From Trichoplax adhaerens (Eukaryota > Placozoa > Uniplacotomia > Trichoplacea > Trichoplacidae), in NCBI RefSeq assembly GCF_000150275.1, contig NW_002060949.1, forward strand, positions 541,675 to 605,674: a stretch of DNA of 64,000 bases, given 5' to 3'. How positions within the stretch are numbered: the first letter of the stretch is position 1; the number at the start of each line of letters is the position of its first letter. This document shows positions 27,301 through 44,640 of the stretch, one piece after another. The translations under genes were made by a program, and so were the position numbers. Under the pieces are notes generated by a model, which worked only from the letters and a program-made list of their open reading frames with translations, was not told the DNA's origin and ran no database searches.

Positions 27301-30300
27301 CACAATTTTCTCCACTTCTTGAATACAGTTACGTTCAATTACAAAATCGTCCTAATATGTAAAAATTTAATGGATAATTAAGAATTGATTTATGCATGCA
27401 TGTCAATGCCAATTGAAAAAGAGATGTAACATGTTAAAAATTCCGTTTACGTATCAACTATATTTTTGAAACTAATAATTTATTACCAAATCCTGTAATT
27501 CTAGATCCTGATTTACAGAGTTGTTATCATCGCCAAAATATTTTAAACTTTGATCATTTCCTTGAGCTTCTTCACAGTTGATATCATCAGCAGTATCAAC
27601 TTTGTCTAAAATTCTGTTTCTATCTACTCGTAATTAGAAGTAGATGATTTTTAAAAGTTGTCTTAATTTATGTTGTAGCATTAGTAAAATATTTACCATT
27701 ATCGAAGTCCGAAATTGGAGTTTCAATATTATCACTTTCAAGTTCGTGCGGAGAACTCGACTCGCCATCTAAAATTTCAGTTGCAGGATAGTCTTTTAGT
27801 CTAGATTCACTACATACACGGATATTGACAACACAAGCTGATTGTTCAAGATCTTCACTGTTAGTTATATCGGTGATTAGACTCTTAACTTCGGATTTGC
27901 TATCGCTCTGATTATCGAATATTTGATCATTGATTTCACTTTTAAGTTTATTGTCTCCAACATCTGTTTGGGGCTTCTCTGGTGGACTTTGTTCATTTGC
28001 CTTAATTAATTTAAACCCGTCCCGATTAACGTATTATTATAATTATTACAACGGCGATCTAAAATTTTAGCTATTATTCTATTGATTATTTTACGAACAT
28101 CTTCGGACTCGGTCGAAACATCGCTACTTATTCCAGCTGCTTCCAGCAATTTTTCATAGACATCTTTTGAAGAGGTAGAATTTACTATATGATAACAGAG
28201 ATAGTGTAAGCGTTTATAAAACTGTGTTGTATATGTTTATTCAACTAACAAGACAAAGTATGGATTTATACCGGCAGTAAACATTGATACTTAAATCAGA
28301 AGTTTTCGACGATAAGCAAAACAAATTCCCGTAAGTAAAAAGTTAAATAAACACTAACTCCCACTGTAATCTTCAATGTCAATTTCTTCATCACTTTCTC
28401 GAGGATCAGAAACAATTGTCGCTTTACGTTCAGCCTTCGGATTAGTTTCCTTAGTCTGATCAGATATTAATCACATGTATTTAAATTTTAGGTATTCATG
28501 ATGACAGCAGTCGTAATCGACGAATTACAGGGCTATTACCTTCCGTTTAAGGTAATATTTGCAATAATTTTTAACTTGAGTAGCCGTTCTAGAGCCAACC
28601 ATCTTAGCAACTTTGGTCCAACATTTACCGTATCTTTTCTATGATGTAAATTTTAAATACTGATTGATACAATAAATGATAACTTAAACTAAACTAGTAC
28701 AATCGATAGTTAAGTACTGTATATACTTACCAATCCTTCATCGAGCAATTTCCTTTCTTCTAAACTCCAGTGCTTTTTTACTGGCTGATTAGGACATCTA
28801 GAGATACATCTATCTATTAATCGCTTCAAAAGTAACAGCTTTGACTAAATACTTAAACTTACAGTTTATTGTGTGAATTTAAAGTTTGTCTTCTGCCTGA
28901 AATCAAAAAGATATTGTTTACATGCGAGAAATATCCTACTAAAATAACCTTCAGTCACTCTTCAAGACTTCTGTATTTTATTAGTAATTTCTTTAAAATT
29001 TAAACTAGCACAGAATCTTAACTGATTTTAATATTATTTCTAAGCTAATACTTACCTTTCATTTTTTTAGAAAGAGTGTTTATGTCTCTTATTTTTATAG
29101 ACTCGGAATTTTTCGATTGCCTTACTTTCTTTTTGTCTAAATATTTCCTAAAATTGTAAGGATAATATTAAAATTTTCACAAATGTAATGAGCGGTGTCA
29201 TATACTTATTGTATTAAAAATAGCCTAACATAAAATTATAATATTTCTCCCAAAAGTAACTCATCAGTACCTTTCTTCCTTGATCATTTTATCAGCTAAA
29301 TATTTACTTTCTGATGTTGTACCGGTTGTATTATCAATAATCCAAGCCTGTCATAAATAGATATGTAATGAACACTTAATATGGATAGAGTATGCGACAT
29401 CATTTGCAAATATCTCCAAAGCAGGGTATAGTGCGTAATAACTCAAGACAGACAATATTTACGGGTAATAATTCTAAACTTTTGCTATCTTGCAGTATAA
29501 TAACCACACATATTTTGACGTTTTATTCGCTTTATCAATGGCCTACTCAGTCTTACAAACGAAATTGCGCAATGCAGTACAGACATCACCGTGATAACGC
29601 ACTGCCAGTGTACGATGTTGTCACCGTGCAATTTCAATCATTAAAGTTGAAAGAATGAAAATACGATAATCAAAAATCAGCATAACATACAGAATGACTT
29701 ACAGTGTAATCCCATGATGAAAATTCTGGAAATTCAGGTAGAGGATGATTGGTGTTATCTAACAGATAATTTCTGTCAACACTACATAAAAACAATATTC
29801 AATTATGTTACCAATTATAAATATACTTCTCCCAGCATTATAGACAGTCAATTCCTGATATACAGAGATTCATAACTCGTATAAAAGATGCACTTTCAAG
29901 AGTATTAATTAATGCCTGGTTGCATTGAATAGTAAGTCTTAAAATTTCTGGCTTATGGAGAGCAACTGATGCCTTTAATGACGACTACTATCACGGTAAA
30001 TTCAAGGCATTAAATCGCTCTGTAACTTAAGTGCAATTATGCAAAGTAATACTCCGGTAAAGAGAATTAATTAATGGGATATTAACTGCCAGTTGCTACG
30101 TAGCGAAGATGAGAGCGTACCATACGCGCAAATTGTAGATGCCATTAGTATCATCTAGAATAGTTAGAAAATTTCGGAATAACTTGTTCGACAAGTGTGT
30201 ACTTCACATAGAACAGCCCTGAGATGTACACAGCCTATTTGATATATAGATTCAAACTTTTCATACATGTAGGCACGTACGCATATTACTGAATTTTAAG

Positions 30301-30890
30301 GGAATTTCAAAACTATATCATGTAATTATACGCGTATTATAAATATTAAATCATACTATTAAATCTATTCCTCTTTGCCCGAACAAGTTTACCCAACGCA
30401 ACCTAAGTCGAATACATACGATACCTCTGTATATGAATTTATGAACCCTTCGTGACTTTATTATACTTTGACTAATCTAAAGGTTAGGTCTGAATACAGA
30501 AAATTATTCTTATTTACAGATTCATCAACATAGCGATAGATACATGATTTACAGTAGCGAGAGAGCCCGCGGAATCACTGCTTCACTATTTTGGACAAAG
30601 GATTACGCATAGAATCTATAGCTGCAATAAAGTCAGAAAGCCATATCTCTAACAATATTCTATTTTATCGGCAAAATAAGTAAATAAAGTATTGACTGTT
30701 TAACTTACTACACAATATCCATTAGGTCTGATTAATTATCCATTCAGCTATTTGACTTTATCATCCGATTTACAAAGACTTACACAGAGTTCTCTCCACT
30801 CGGATCCTCGAAATAATTTCGGATATCCAATGAACTACTGTCTAATTCTTCAATATCAACGAGTTCTTCATCAAATTCACTGGAATCCAT
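24395..30890 (-). CDS. MYSM1: MYSM1, histone H2A deubiquitinase (SANT-SWIRM-JAMM)
   Basis: Nuclear metalloprotease that removes monoubiquitin from histone H2A. I read about 27 exons from ATG 30890 (exon 1 30890-30784) to TAA 24397-24395, about 840 residues against 828 in human. Domain order: acidic N-terminus; a SANT/Myb domain across 28797-28540 ([34 protein letters not shown]); a long acidic linker (about 28170-27500); SWIRM across 27352-26910 ([20 protein letters not shown], then [14 protein letters not shown]); and a C-terminal JAMM/MPN+ domain. The zinc site is intact: the glutamate in [11 protein letters not shown] (about 25775) and GWYHSHP...PSIRDIETQ (about 25470-25395), which fits HxHx7SxxD. 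The matching human segment AEPC.SLST..QCEMD is at about 25640-25580. One junction in the acidic linker (about 28020-28055) could not be phased; all catalytic exons phase cleanly. Confidence 0.93.
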
Positions 30891-32465
30891 TGTGGCAGAA
30901 AGTAGAGATTATACGTTGAAAAGTTTTACAAATAAATATTACTTGTAGCCAAAGGCTTTAAATCCCTTGTAATAAGTTGATCAATGCGTGTTTACAGTAG
31001 GAGCAAGTGCCTGTATACGAGGCTAATCAGCATGCCGTCGTTTGTGTAGAGTTACTGTAATGTCCACATAAAGCAGAGAATGTTGTGTATTACAGGAATT
31101 GAACTTGGATGTTACTCTATTCCAGCATAAAGGATAGAAGAGAATTCTTAATTTCTAGCTAAATTAGCATGAACAAGTTTATGAAATACTGGACGCAAAA
31201 CTGTTGTTATCATTTCCAAAATACCTGATCCATACAGCGTTCCCTTAATGCCTCCATCTTAAGTTGTTCGATGTTTTCAATCAAGGGCTAAACCAATTAA
31301 TATTATACATTGTAAAAGCCTAAGAAGGATAAAAGGTCTAATTCTTCTTTGTCCACGAATAATCAATTTTTCAAGGCTTATAGCGTAGAATTTATAATTA
31401 ATACACGTTAAAGATCCATATTTTGTTTTGCAAATTATTTAGTTAGTAAATCCTCTTTGACACTGCTTGCAAGACCGAGCGCAAATAGAGACAGACGGAG
31501 AATCCCATGTACTGTACGTAACACTCATACTAGACGTGTCTCATACCAGGGCCTCCATGACAACTTTCTCTATTAACTCCTGGTCATACCCGATGATCGT
31601 TAACTGTTTCTATTGGAGGTACAGTACTGTACAACTCAGTACAAGAGCATACTGTTACTGTACAGTACAGTACACGATATACAGTACTCACGGATTAAAA
31701 GTACTGTACAGTGTACAGTACAGTACCGTATTTTTGTACTACTGCATACCGTACAGTACAGTACTGTATGCCGTCTGATGTAAAAACTGCACTGAAACCT
31801 TTTCTGTACAGTGCACAGTAGTACAAATCAGGTACGGTACTTGTACTGTGCTACAGTACAAGTCTACAGTACCTTGCACACTCAATCTTAGGATTGACCA
31901 AATTCGGGTTGGACCATAACTGTACTGTATGGCACTGGCTGACAGCACCCGCCCGAAAATTCAAGTATCAAGCAGTTTCCTGGTACTATCAACATACTGT
32001 ACAACAATAATAAATGTACAGTTTGGTGGTAGTTTTCACAGTAATATAAAAGTTTTAAGCTGTGATAGGTACAGCATTACTGTACTGTATTTAAGGGAAT
32101 TTATTTATCAATCATTAATTAACTAATTATATTATAATAATAATTAGTATCAACAAAAGTTAGTGTATAGCATTCCATACGGTAGACGTTAAAAATTGTA
32201 CAATTACAGTATACGTACATTCTTTACAGGAGAAAAAATATTCACGTCTCATTACTCATGTATAATTAGATATTATCTTATCTGATAAAATGACTATGTA
32301 AATGTTATAAAAAATATAATGTACAAAGTACGTTAGTATCTTGATTAAAATTTTCTCGCGATCGCAAGCTAATGCTATTGTAGTTGAGTAATTTTAAACT
32401 TAGCTAAGTACTATATCAATAGCCAATGTTCATCATGATTACGACAGCGCCTACACAATGAGAGC
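30891..32465. promoter_or_regulatory. MYSM1 upstream region and IPO13 3' flank
   Basis: About 1.6 kb between the MYSM1 start codon and the IPO13 stop codon. I find no exon; open frames at 31467-32126 lie inside repeat-derived sequence. The MYSM1 promoter should lie immediately right of 30890. A GTAC-palindrome cluster occupies the right-hand part. Confidence 0.5.
31615..32092. repeat. Cluster of GTAC-centred palindromes, copy 2
   Basis: Dense TACAGTACTGTA/CTGTACAGTAC words, heaviest at 31619-31770, thinning to scattered copies near 32000-32092. It sits about 0.7 kb upstream of the MYSM1 start codon. Same word family as the clusters near 17.5, 39.4 and 58.5 kb, but the spacer sequence between words is different. 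Confidence 0.8.
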
Positions 32466-35400
32466 TTATCGTACTACTTTAGATTGAACGTCCTTTGCAT
32501 AATTCGTTCCATGCAATCCACGGCATTTCAGTGCAAATTCCTCTGCCTGCTCTTGTAGCCATCTTTTACGAGCTCTAGATCTAGATTAATTGTAAAAACC
32601 ATGTTATCTACACTCACAGGCTTGATACTTAATCTGTATATGTGTTATAAAATAGCGTACAAATAACCTCAGAACAGCGTTTTGAAAAGCTTGTTTGTCA
32701 ACATGACTTAGACCCGCACATGGAAATATGTCTTCCATAAACAACTCCTAATTTTCATTGGTGTTACAGGGTTGGCATCAAAAAATTAATGCTAGAATAG
32801 TTATTATTTATTTACTAAAGATCTTTTATACTTAACCTTAATCCATCTTGCAAGACATGTAATACAATTCTTATTTAATTCTATCAACACGTCGATTAGG
32901 GGTCTTAAAGAGACACGAGGTAACTCACCAGCAATACCCTAACAAGACACAATATATTTTCAAATTACAATTAATTTTCAAACCTTAGAAATAACATGTA
33001 AAAGAGATAAAAATTCTTTATACCAAAATTATCTTTGAAACTATCAATTTCCCATACAATTCTACTGATCTCCTAGCCTCCTCACTACTTGTAACTTTAG
33101 CAACAAATTCAACCTATTCATTAATAAAAGTCAATCACAAGTCAAAATTATCAACTAATATTCATTAAAAGCAATCGACAAATTTACTCAGATTACCAAA
33201 AAACGTGAGTTACTCTTGATTATATAGCTTTCCTTAAATACCATCGATGCTAAACCTAAAGTTTGAAGATTGAGTTTAGATAAGTACCACAAAGATAATA
33301 GATCTAGCAGGAAATTCGCAAATATGCTACCGCTGACGGTGGAATTGTAAATTGAGCATAAATAATATAATCTGACAGCTTACCGAAAGGGAGTAACTTG
33401 TCGTATACACTAGCATTAGAAAAAACTATTCTGCTACTAGACTTGACGGCCTTCAAGCCATGGACAAGCAACATATTAAAAATTTTAATTAAAAAGTTTT
33501 TGTCAATGATAACAATGGAGTATAATTTACAGACACTGTCGCGCTCAACAAAAGTAAAAACCCTTAATTTACTGCATTCATGTTACTTCACATACAAATA
33601 CCTTTTCATTGAATATGAGAAAAGCATTTACAAGATCAGGGGCACTATTCGATCCTAATAAAGTTTCAAAAAAATACCAACAACGTCAAATACAATTCAT
33701 AAATTCTGCAAACTCTTTCATGAAGTGATATTGAGACCTGTTTCTAGCAGTTGTAGCGTCCCCAAAGTTAATGTATAATATAAATGAGCTACGGTCTGTA
33801 GGGTACTCTCGTCGTCACCAAATAGCATCATTATCTAGACGAAGAAATATACAGTATCAGTAATTGCGACTTATACATAACTTTTATTGATAACTTGATG
33901 ATTTTCATAATTAAATTTATATTTAGTAAAGATATTACACAAACAGCAAAGGTGCAATAAGAAGAATTAATTATTTTAATTTTAAGAGCTAAGTTCATCA
34001 CCTGCTTCGCGCAATTTAAAAAGCATGGACGAGGACCAGTCTTGTACCACTGGAGTAAAAAATCAACTAACGCTGGTAGTAAGTTTGCTGCTGCCGTGTG
34101 GAGATTGCCGATCATTCTAATCATACATTCCATCACCGCCTATTGTTTAGGATACTGTAGAAGTTAGTTTGAAGCTAGGACAGAGTAATTGATACAAAGC
34201 AACTTGTACGATGTAACATATGCTTACTTCAGTAACTTGTTCGTCATGAATCCATTTCAATAAAATTTCGTTAAATGTTCTTAATGCTATTTCACTCGAT
34301 GAGAGGAGCTAAATCATAAGTGATGAAATCGTTAGCAAAGTTGCAGCATAAGCAGTAAGACATATTGCTTTCATCTACTGGCTTACAGGGCTAGGCTGAA
34401 TTTCGCTAGGGAGGTTAGCAGTCAAAAAAAACGCTTTCAAACATTTCAATTGTAATATAATTTCATATCTTGACGATGGAGTTTCCTTTAGAATAAAATA
34501 CAGTTTAACTTGCATGACGACTATCAAACTAATAATTAGAATAATAGCTAAATTAAACACCCAACTTACTGGCTTTTGTATGATATTAATAACTCCTTCA
34601 ATTAATTGTCGGGATAAATGACTACTTGCATTTTCCATACTATTTTTATCCATAACAGGAATTATGGAACCCATGCTTTCTACTAATGGAATGCGTTGAT
34701 TTGGCTATCGATATTTAAGATTAACGGAATTGAAAAGAGTCCCATTTAATATAAAATTTACTAGTAAACAGTGGGTTTAGAGTAATTACCATCAGGTATG
34801 ATCCGGAAAGAACTTCCTGACAGGCATTAAAAATTTCTGTAGCTGACGTTTTTAATTCTTCTCCGCAATCTACACAAATATCTCTCAACGCAATGGCAGC
34901 AGCATAAACTAACTTAGGCTCTTTGAGGCTCCATAATATGCGTGGCATGATTGCCATGAGGATCTCATGATCGTACTTTAAGTAATCACAATAAGAACCT
35001 ACAATGGGCAAGATAGTAGTATATATCTACATAAAAGGCACTACAAAAGCGGAATTATAGCCAAGGTTTTGGAATTATTAGCACTATTTACCAATTACTT
35101 TCAGCGCCATTACACCAACTTTCTCATGAGAAGGCAATTGTGGAAGTATTCGAAAGAAGTTACGAATGTACTTGGAATCGCTCGAGCTAACAGAATCGGA
35201 GATTGCTCGTACAAGATATAAATAAACCTCAAAAGTCTATCAAAAAAGGATAACATTAACAATGAATTATTTACGTCGTATCATTACTATAGATTTTCAT
35301 CATTAATAGTAACGCACAATACCTGCCAATCAGACGATTGGATATTTGAGGTCAAATTTGAGAGATCTTCGCAATAGTATTTTAAACATTCCGATTGCAA

Positions 35401-38400
35401 AAATCGATTTGTAAGCATCTAATATTGCAAGTAAAAAAGCCATGCATAAGGAATGATGATATTTGCGTAATCCTCGATATGGCATAGTAAGAGAAAACGT
35501 ACAATTGTTTCACCGACATCATGACGATAAATTTCAAATTGTTCTCTATCATCTATAGTTAAGAAATATTTTGATTGCAAAAGGATCAGTTATCAAATTT
35601 TTTATGATTTCTACTTTACGAATAAAAACATAGCAATTCTGATCACCTGCACTCCACGTTTGTAGTATCTCATTTGATGGATATTTAATTTTTAAAGTAA
35701 GAGCCTATCAATACTGCTATATTAGTAAAAATTATTGGAATAGCAGATATTAAAATAAAGTCATACCTTCATTAAAGAAATATACATCGGCTTATAATCT
35801 TCGTAGCATGCAGCTAATTGCTTACGAGATAATTCGGTATTAGCAGTTTCTAGGCATTCTATCTCAGTCTGCAACAGTGATAAATAATAAATAAGAAAAA
35901 ATAGCCAGAATTATATTTCCTATGCAAAATGCTTACCTGCAATGAGTACCAAAATTCAAAAGTCAATCTGCTACAAGTTTCATCCATAGGATAGTAGCCA
36001 TTTGTAGAGGCGAAATTCTAATTAAATGCAAGTATAACATTATCGGGTAATACTATACATGTAAAACAGTTGCGTAAAATACTTAGATATACATCTAATT
36101 TGCTACAAATTGCCCATCAGGACATATTTAGTACCAGTATCATTGAAGCCAACTCATTAGCTAGTTTCCTATGATCATGATTTTCAAATTTGACGAAATA
36201 TTTGCTATGGCATTCAGATGATGATACTACTAAATTGCAGATATCACCGCATTCATCCTGAAACAAAAAATCATAAACAATTAACCTATTGCCCTATAGC
36301 TATTTATGACAAGTTTATACATAATTGAAAGGTAGTAACATACAATAGATTCGTTACGTATCGTTTCTTCTATCAATGGTGTTAATTTCGTCAATAGCTT
36401 CAAAAATCGATAAAGAGACGAAGGATATCTAATATGATACACAGTATAAAGGCATCAAAACAGCTTCAAGGAATCATCATTTATACGCTTATATCTTACC
36501 GCGTTGATTCTCCGGAAGTTCCAATTTCCATTAAAGCACTAATAGCTGATTCAAACAGTTCCTCATCACGTAATAGATCAAATAAAGTAGGTATAAGACC
36601 GTCTAATAAATTAATGGTAAGGCCAAAAGAGGTCCAACTAGCCAGACATTTTAATGCCTATCGAATTCGAATAAATGATATCCAAGGAATAACGAATTAA
36701 GGTAATTGCCATCGAAGTGTAATAATTAACTATTTATCAATGAATCGCCATTAATTTACTTGTATTTTCAGTTGATTAGGCTTATTAGTTTCAAGCGAAG
36801 ATTGAATTATTGATACGACTATAAACCCAAAATAATTTTATCAAATCTATATTAAGATACATGTAAAATGTATGATAGTGTGAAAGTTTTTTTAAATTTT
36901 TGACTCACCATCAGCATAATTTGATTCTAATACGTGCCGGACACTCGCTCGATCAATATTGACTAATCCAGATTTATCGAACTACAGTCGGTTGTGAAAG
37001 GTATCAAACTTAAATAATTTACATTTTCAATTCCTTACTTCATCACTTCCAAGCGTATCAAAAAGACTGAATAGACGTTATACAGCATCTACAGTATATA
37101 CTCAGTATATTACATCCGTACATAAATCAGTGTAAGTATTAAATAATTGTGAATATTATCTAATAGATTATGCTGTCCATCGTACCATACTAGTAATTTC
37201 GGAAATAATCTCGATGAATACCGCTTGAAAGTTGATTTGCTAAAAAATGAATCATTAGCAGAATTCCTTATGTTATCTGCTTAATAGTAGCGATTACAGC
37301 ATAAATAAATGCATCATAATAATACTGGTAGCTAATCCAATTACGCTCTAATACCCTATTAGAGTCAGTTAGTGCAGTACCTGAGACGAAAATAGAATTA
37401 GATCATTAATAGGCTGTGCCCAGTGATTCGGTGTAATTCTTAGAGTGAGAATTGCTAACTATAATTATATTAATTTGTTCGTATATCAGCAGCGATCACA
37501 TAAGTTAATTAGTAACATTCATAAATAACATAGCAGCTAAAAAATGCAAAGATTTATAACTACTATAGCGAACCGCGCTACATAATTGACACCGGACAAA
37601 CGGAGGACCAATTGCAAAACGAATTATAAATTGAATAATTTGATCACGTAGTGGTATGTATTGATCAGCAGGTAGTTCAGACCTATACCAAGTAACAGCC
37701 ATCATACGTTGAGAAAATTGAACGTTATAGCTAGATTAAGTCATATACAGTATTTGCATCAGCTACTGCATTACTTTTGAATGGAAACTGTATGTCAGTT
37801 TACAAGCTGCTGGATTGCAGCTAATTAATCGATATTAAACTATAAACTATACATCGTATAGCAACCAGCTTGTACAGCAAATAGATTTGGTACATGTATT
37901 GCAATAAGCAGAATGTATTTGCGATGGATTTGTAAAAATTGGTAGCTTCACAAAAACTATCAACTAGTTCTCCTAAGACGAATAATTTATTTCTGATTAA
38001 AGTGATCTCAACATGGTGCAATAGCATATTATAAACCCTGCAATGAACTCTTTCTTACCAACATGTGGAAATTTTAGTTTTGATCGTACACGCTCCGAAA
38101 AATTGGATTGGTGGAGCCTATGAACGAGTGAGAATGATAAAAAATGATAGCATACTGTAAGATCGATGAGTATACGTATATCCACTCACATCTGTGTACT
38201 TGAGGGAGAATAAGATTACCAGTTAGAAAGATACGCGTAATCAAATAGGATACAGAAATACAGTAAACGTATTCAATTAGTGTAATTATCTCTGAGCAGT
38301 GATTGACCTCAGCTCCATTCTAAGATCGCTTTGTGAGCCTAATATTAACTCAAGTGCTAACCGAAATTACATCCTCAGCAACGGTATTTACCAATGTATC

Positions 38401-39109
38401 ATTAGACTCATTAGCACAAATACTGTGCACATATATTAGTGAAAATGATGTAGGCTCGTAGATTACAGCAATAATAACCGAAAATAACTACAATTAGTCA
38501 ATTTTAATTATGGCAGATTATCAATCTATAATATGGCCGACCATCTTTTTCTCAGAGGCAAATGTTTTGCAAAAATTTAGCTATCTCAATAATTATTGTA
38601 TGCATTACTGCATAACATGATACTCTGTATAAATTGCTATCATCACCACTTCATGTTTACAGTACAGGATCTGCAATGCAGTAGTCTACATATCGTAGAA
38701 TTAGTAGACTGAGCAATTGCACAGTCACAGTGTGCTTCTTGTACTGTTTGAAGAATATAGAAAGCGTCTAATTAATACTATTGCAACAGTGATCCAATAA
38801 TTAAAACATAATTATTCCAATGTCCACCTTATCTTCTGCCATCAGAGGCCAACAAAATTGCCATGCATCAAGAGAAGTTTGCATGCCAGTTAGCCACTCT
38901 TGGAGTTGGTGGATCGTTTGCGGGTCATTGACGCTATATAGTTGTTGTAGTGCCTAAATGTAGTAGAGAAAAAGCAAATTGAACTCTCTGTCTTCTCTCT
39001 CTCTACTCCTATCTACAGTTTGAGCTATAATCAATCTATACTTTTCACTATCTACTGTGTACGTTTATTAAACGTAAAGTACCTCCTCAATTTTGCTTGT
39101 GTTTGCCAT
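32466..39109 (-). CDS. IPO13: Importin-13 (IPO13), importin-beta family transport receptor
   Basis: HEAT-repeat karyopherin that carries cargo through nuclear pores under RanGTP control. Exon 1 (39109-39083) encodes MANTSKIEE; exons 2-4 (38953-38828, 38117-38059, 37682-37574) keep phase and give ALQQLYSVNDPQ, DAWQFCWPL, IQFFGACTIKTKIS, then W|SELPADQY, which aligns with human EKALHQLYYDPN, QYFGASALHIKIS and RYWSDIPTDQY. Later hallmarks: ALKCLASWTSF (about 36650), RDEELFESAI, YPMDETCSRLTFEFWYSLQ (about 35990-35930), YPSNEILQTWSAGDQ (about 35660), DREQFEIYR and LLKWIHDEQVTE (about 34240). The last exon (to TAA 32468-32466) ends CRGLHGTNY, like human CRGLHGTDY. IPO13 fits better than its relative transportin-3. 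Several middle exons between 37.2 and 33.0 kb were read only in part. Confidence 0.92.
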
Positions 39110-39928
39110 TTCCATTCAATTTCTTAGCAGAATGCCTGGATAACACCAGTAGAGTTAAGCTCTAATCGAGCTAGTATAAACAGTTGACGATGTACCTACA
39201 GTACACAAGGTCTGCAAAACACAGTAGAATGTTTTTACTATAAAAAGACTGGAACTAAAGTAGTGCCTAAGATACTTGAGTGTAATACTAACAAAGCTCT
39301 ACAGTACAGTAACTATTCTCTACTGAACAGTGTCCGGCGCAAAAATTGCACATACGGATTTCGAATTTGATGACGTAACGGCGGCCTTCAGCCATAAACC
39401 TTGGACAGGAAGGATGGACGACTGTACTATACTGTACTCATGGTTTACAGTACTGTACTGTACAGTACGTATCGTGGACTGTGAGTACTGTACACTGTAC
39501 AGTTTCAAGATATTAATAAGAGCACTTCGTTACTATGGCAATATGCCATGATCAATGTTTTTAACTGTAACTTCAACTCAAAATATTCCATCAATCTTGG
39601 AATAAATCTATCCATCATCTGGCCTATCAGACAGTGCTTATATCAGTAAATTAGTAAATTTATAAACCACAATAGTAGCCTACGATCTTGCACTTTCAAC
39701 AAACAAATCTCTTCTATCGTTATATTGGACTAGAACTACAGTCATTGGCAATATTATTCAACTTAGACAGGTATTTCGCTGTAGAGCTCGCACTAGATTA
39801 AATGCGGTAGTAATATCCTACTTACTACTAATCAAACGTACACGAATTACTATATTAGAGATAATAACTTTTATGCTACAGTTTAACGTTCATTAAAATA
39901 AAATTAATTATTATACGAATATTTATAA
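39110..39928. promoter_or_regulatory. Divergent upstream region of IPO13 (-) and ARMH1 (+)
   Basis: Only about 820 bp separates the two start codons, so the pair probably shares a bidirectional promoter region. It contains the third GTAC-palindrome cluster and no exon that I can support. The open frames at 39320-39551 overlap on opposite strands and are made partly of the repeat. Confidence 0.6.
39301..39505. repeat. Cluster of GTAC-centred palindromes, copy 3
   Basis: A small cluster: ACAGTACAGTA at about 39301, then a dense group at 39421-39505 (TTTACAGTACTGTACTGTAC, GTACTGTACACTGTACAG). It is about 190-400 bp upstream of the IPO13 start and about 420-630 bp upstream of the ARMH1 start. 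It is the shortest cluster and thus the simplest test case for function. Confidence 0.75.
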
Positions 39929-43020
<3,092 letters not shown>

Positions 43021-44640
43021 ATGGCCTTTCAATCAAACTCAGTTATACCCTGTCATGTTATTAAATACATGTTAGCTTTTTTGTAAATATTTTTACTATC
43101 TTGATCTACTGCTCTAAAACTGGTAATATATTACTTATGATAGTACAGTTATATAATAAAATCGTCATTCAATCTAGAAACAGTCGCTTATTTTAAGTAA
43201 CTAGCAAGTGACATGTAAACACTTGCATTAGATGGTCTATATCTATTTATGGTAGGAATGCTAGCAGAGTTTATTTCACTATCATCTGCTAGCTACGTTT
43301 GTTCGTATTGAGACTTAGTCGAAATGTACACGTTTAGTAACTTATTATTTGTTATTTCATGAAGCCAAAGTATTTAAGAAATGTTTTTGAATAGCAGGAG
43401 GTTGTAGATTAATAAGAAAGGCTTATTACGTCTCGCTGTAAACTTACGATAATTAGTTTGACTATAATATCCGATAATATATGGCATTGTTTGAATTTTT
43501 ACGGAAGTTTTTTATTGTACAGTAGCATTAAACACAGTATAAACGTAAGATTTTCATATATCCTTATTTTTACTTGCCCCTCTAGCATAATAATCCGTAA
43601 TTGATAGGACATTATTTGCAAGTACTCATAAATATTTGGAGTAGGATATTTTAAATATTTTGCATTCTCGGAAAGGCAACGCTACCATTTTGTTATAGCG
43701 GAGATGCATAAAAATTAATTAAATCTTTATATTCGTAGTACTCCTATTTGGTTGAAGTCAAATCCATGATTCTAGATGCTGCACAGTACGCTAATTTATC
43801 GTTCTGTTTGTTAAAATTAATCGAACTGTATTTTGTACTTTATTATATTCAGGCATATGCTCATTTTCGGCATTAAACGTGAATACTAACCTAAATTGTT
43901 AATACTTAAAATGATCTATGGCGTTAGTCAAGAACTTCTAGAAGTCCCGTATTGACCTGGATACTATTATGAACGATATCGTAATGAATCGCAGTACACA
44001 AAAGCAGAATCGATTGCGATAATTCTTTATTAGATTTTGTCTCGATATATGAGCGCAAAAAGCGCGGTAAATAAGATTAAAAAGTATAGCATGTCGTGAT
44101 TATTATCTCAAATGGTCAATACCATCAACAAAGCTGATTATCAATTGATATGTGTTCATATAAATTTCTATAATTGATTAAACGAAGGATTTATGTACAG
44201 TAGCAATTTAGCATTATTGACTACCTTTGATACGTACAATATGAGTACAGCAATATAAGTATTACGAATTGCAATGGTCTATAAAGTAAGACCAAGTTGT
44301 CTTTATATCGACATATATACATATATATATATGTATGCACGTTGTAAATAGAAAAAATTGGAAATTATTGTTAAAATTTTATAACATGCTGAAGATTACA
44401 TCGTTATTGATTTAAAGATTCTAATAAATAGCAAAAATCAAAGTGATTGTCATTTATAATATTTCAGACGTCTATAATTTCATCAGTGCATTTTATACTG
44501 TCTTTCATTGATACATTACAACAATCATTTAGAGCAAGATCATGAAACGTTAAGTTATCAAACGTATTCTTATAATTATGGAAGTAAGACAAAATATGAC
44601 TATGAAATCGTGTCATTAGCTACTAAGAGAATTAATTTCG
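43021..44640. other. Convergent intergenic gap between ARMH1 and the LRR gene
   Basis: About 1.6 kb between two stop codons that face each other. I see no exon, no palindrome cluster and only an AT-type simple repeat near 44304-44335. Confidence 0.5.
44304..44336. repeat. (TA)n-type microsatellite
   Basis: Alternating ACATATATACATATATATATATGT-like run, partly self-complementary, in the gap between two convergent genes. Ordinary simple repeat. Confidence 0.6.

Noticed and set aside
24395-30890. Other JAMM proteases (BRCC36, AMSH, MPND)
   Set aside because: The combination of SANT, SWIRM and JAMM domains in that order is specific to MYSM1.
36434-36700. Plus-strand open frame of 88 codons
   Set aside because: It is antisense to an IPO13 exon (ALKCLASWTSF..RDEELFESAI) that has family similarity.
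32466-39109. Transportin-3 (TNPO3) instead of importin-13
   Set aside because: The N-terminal SELPADQYIPLRDQ segment, the DETCSRLTFEFWYSLQ block and the CRGLHGTNY C-terminus match IPO13 better.
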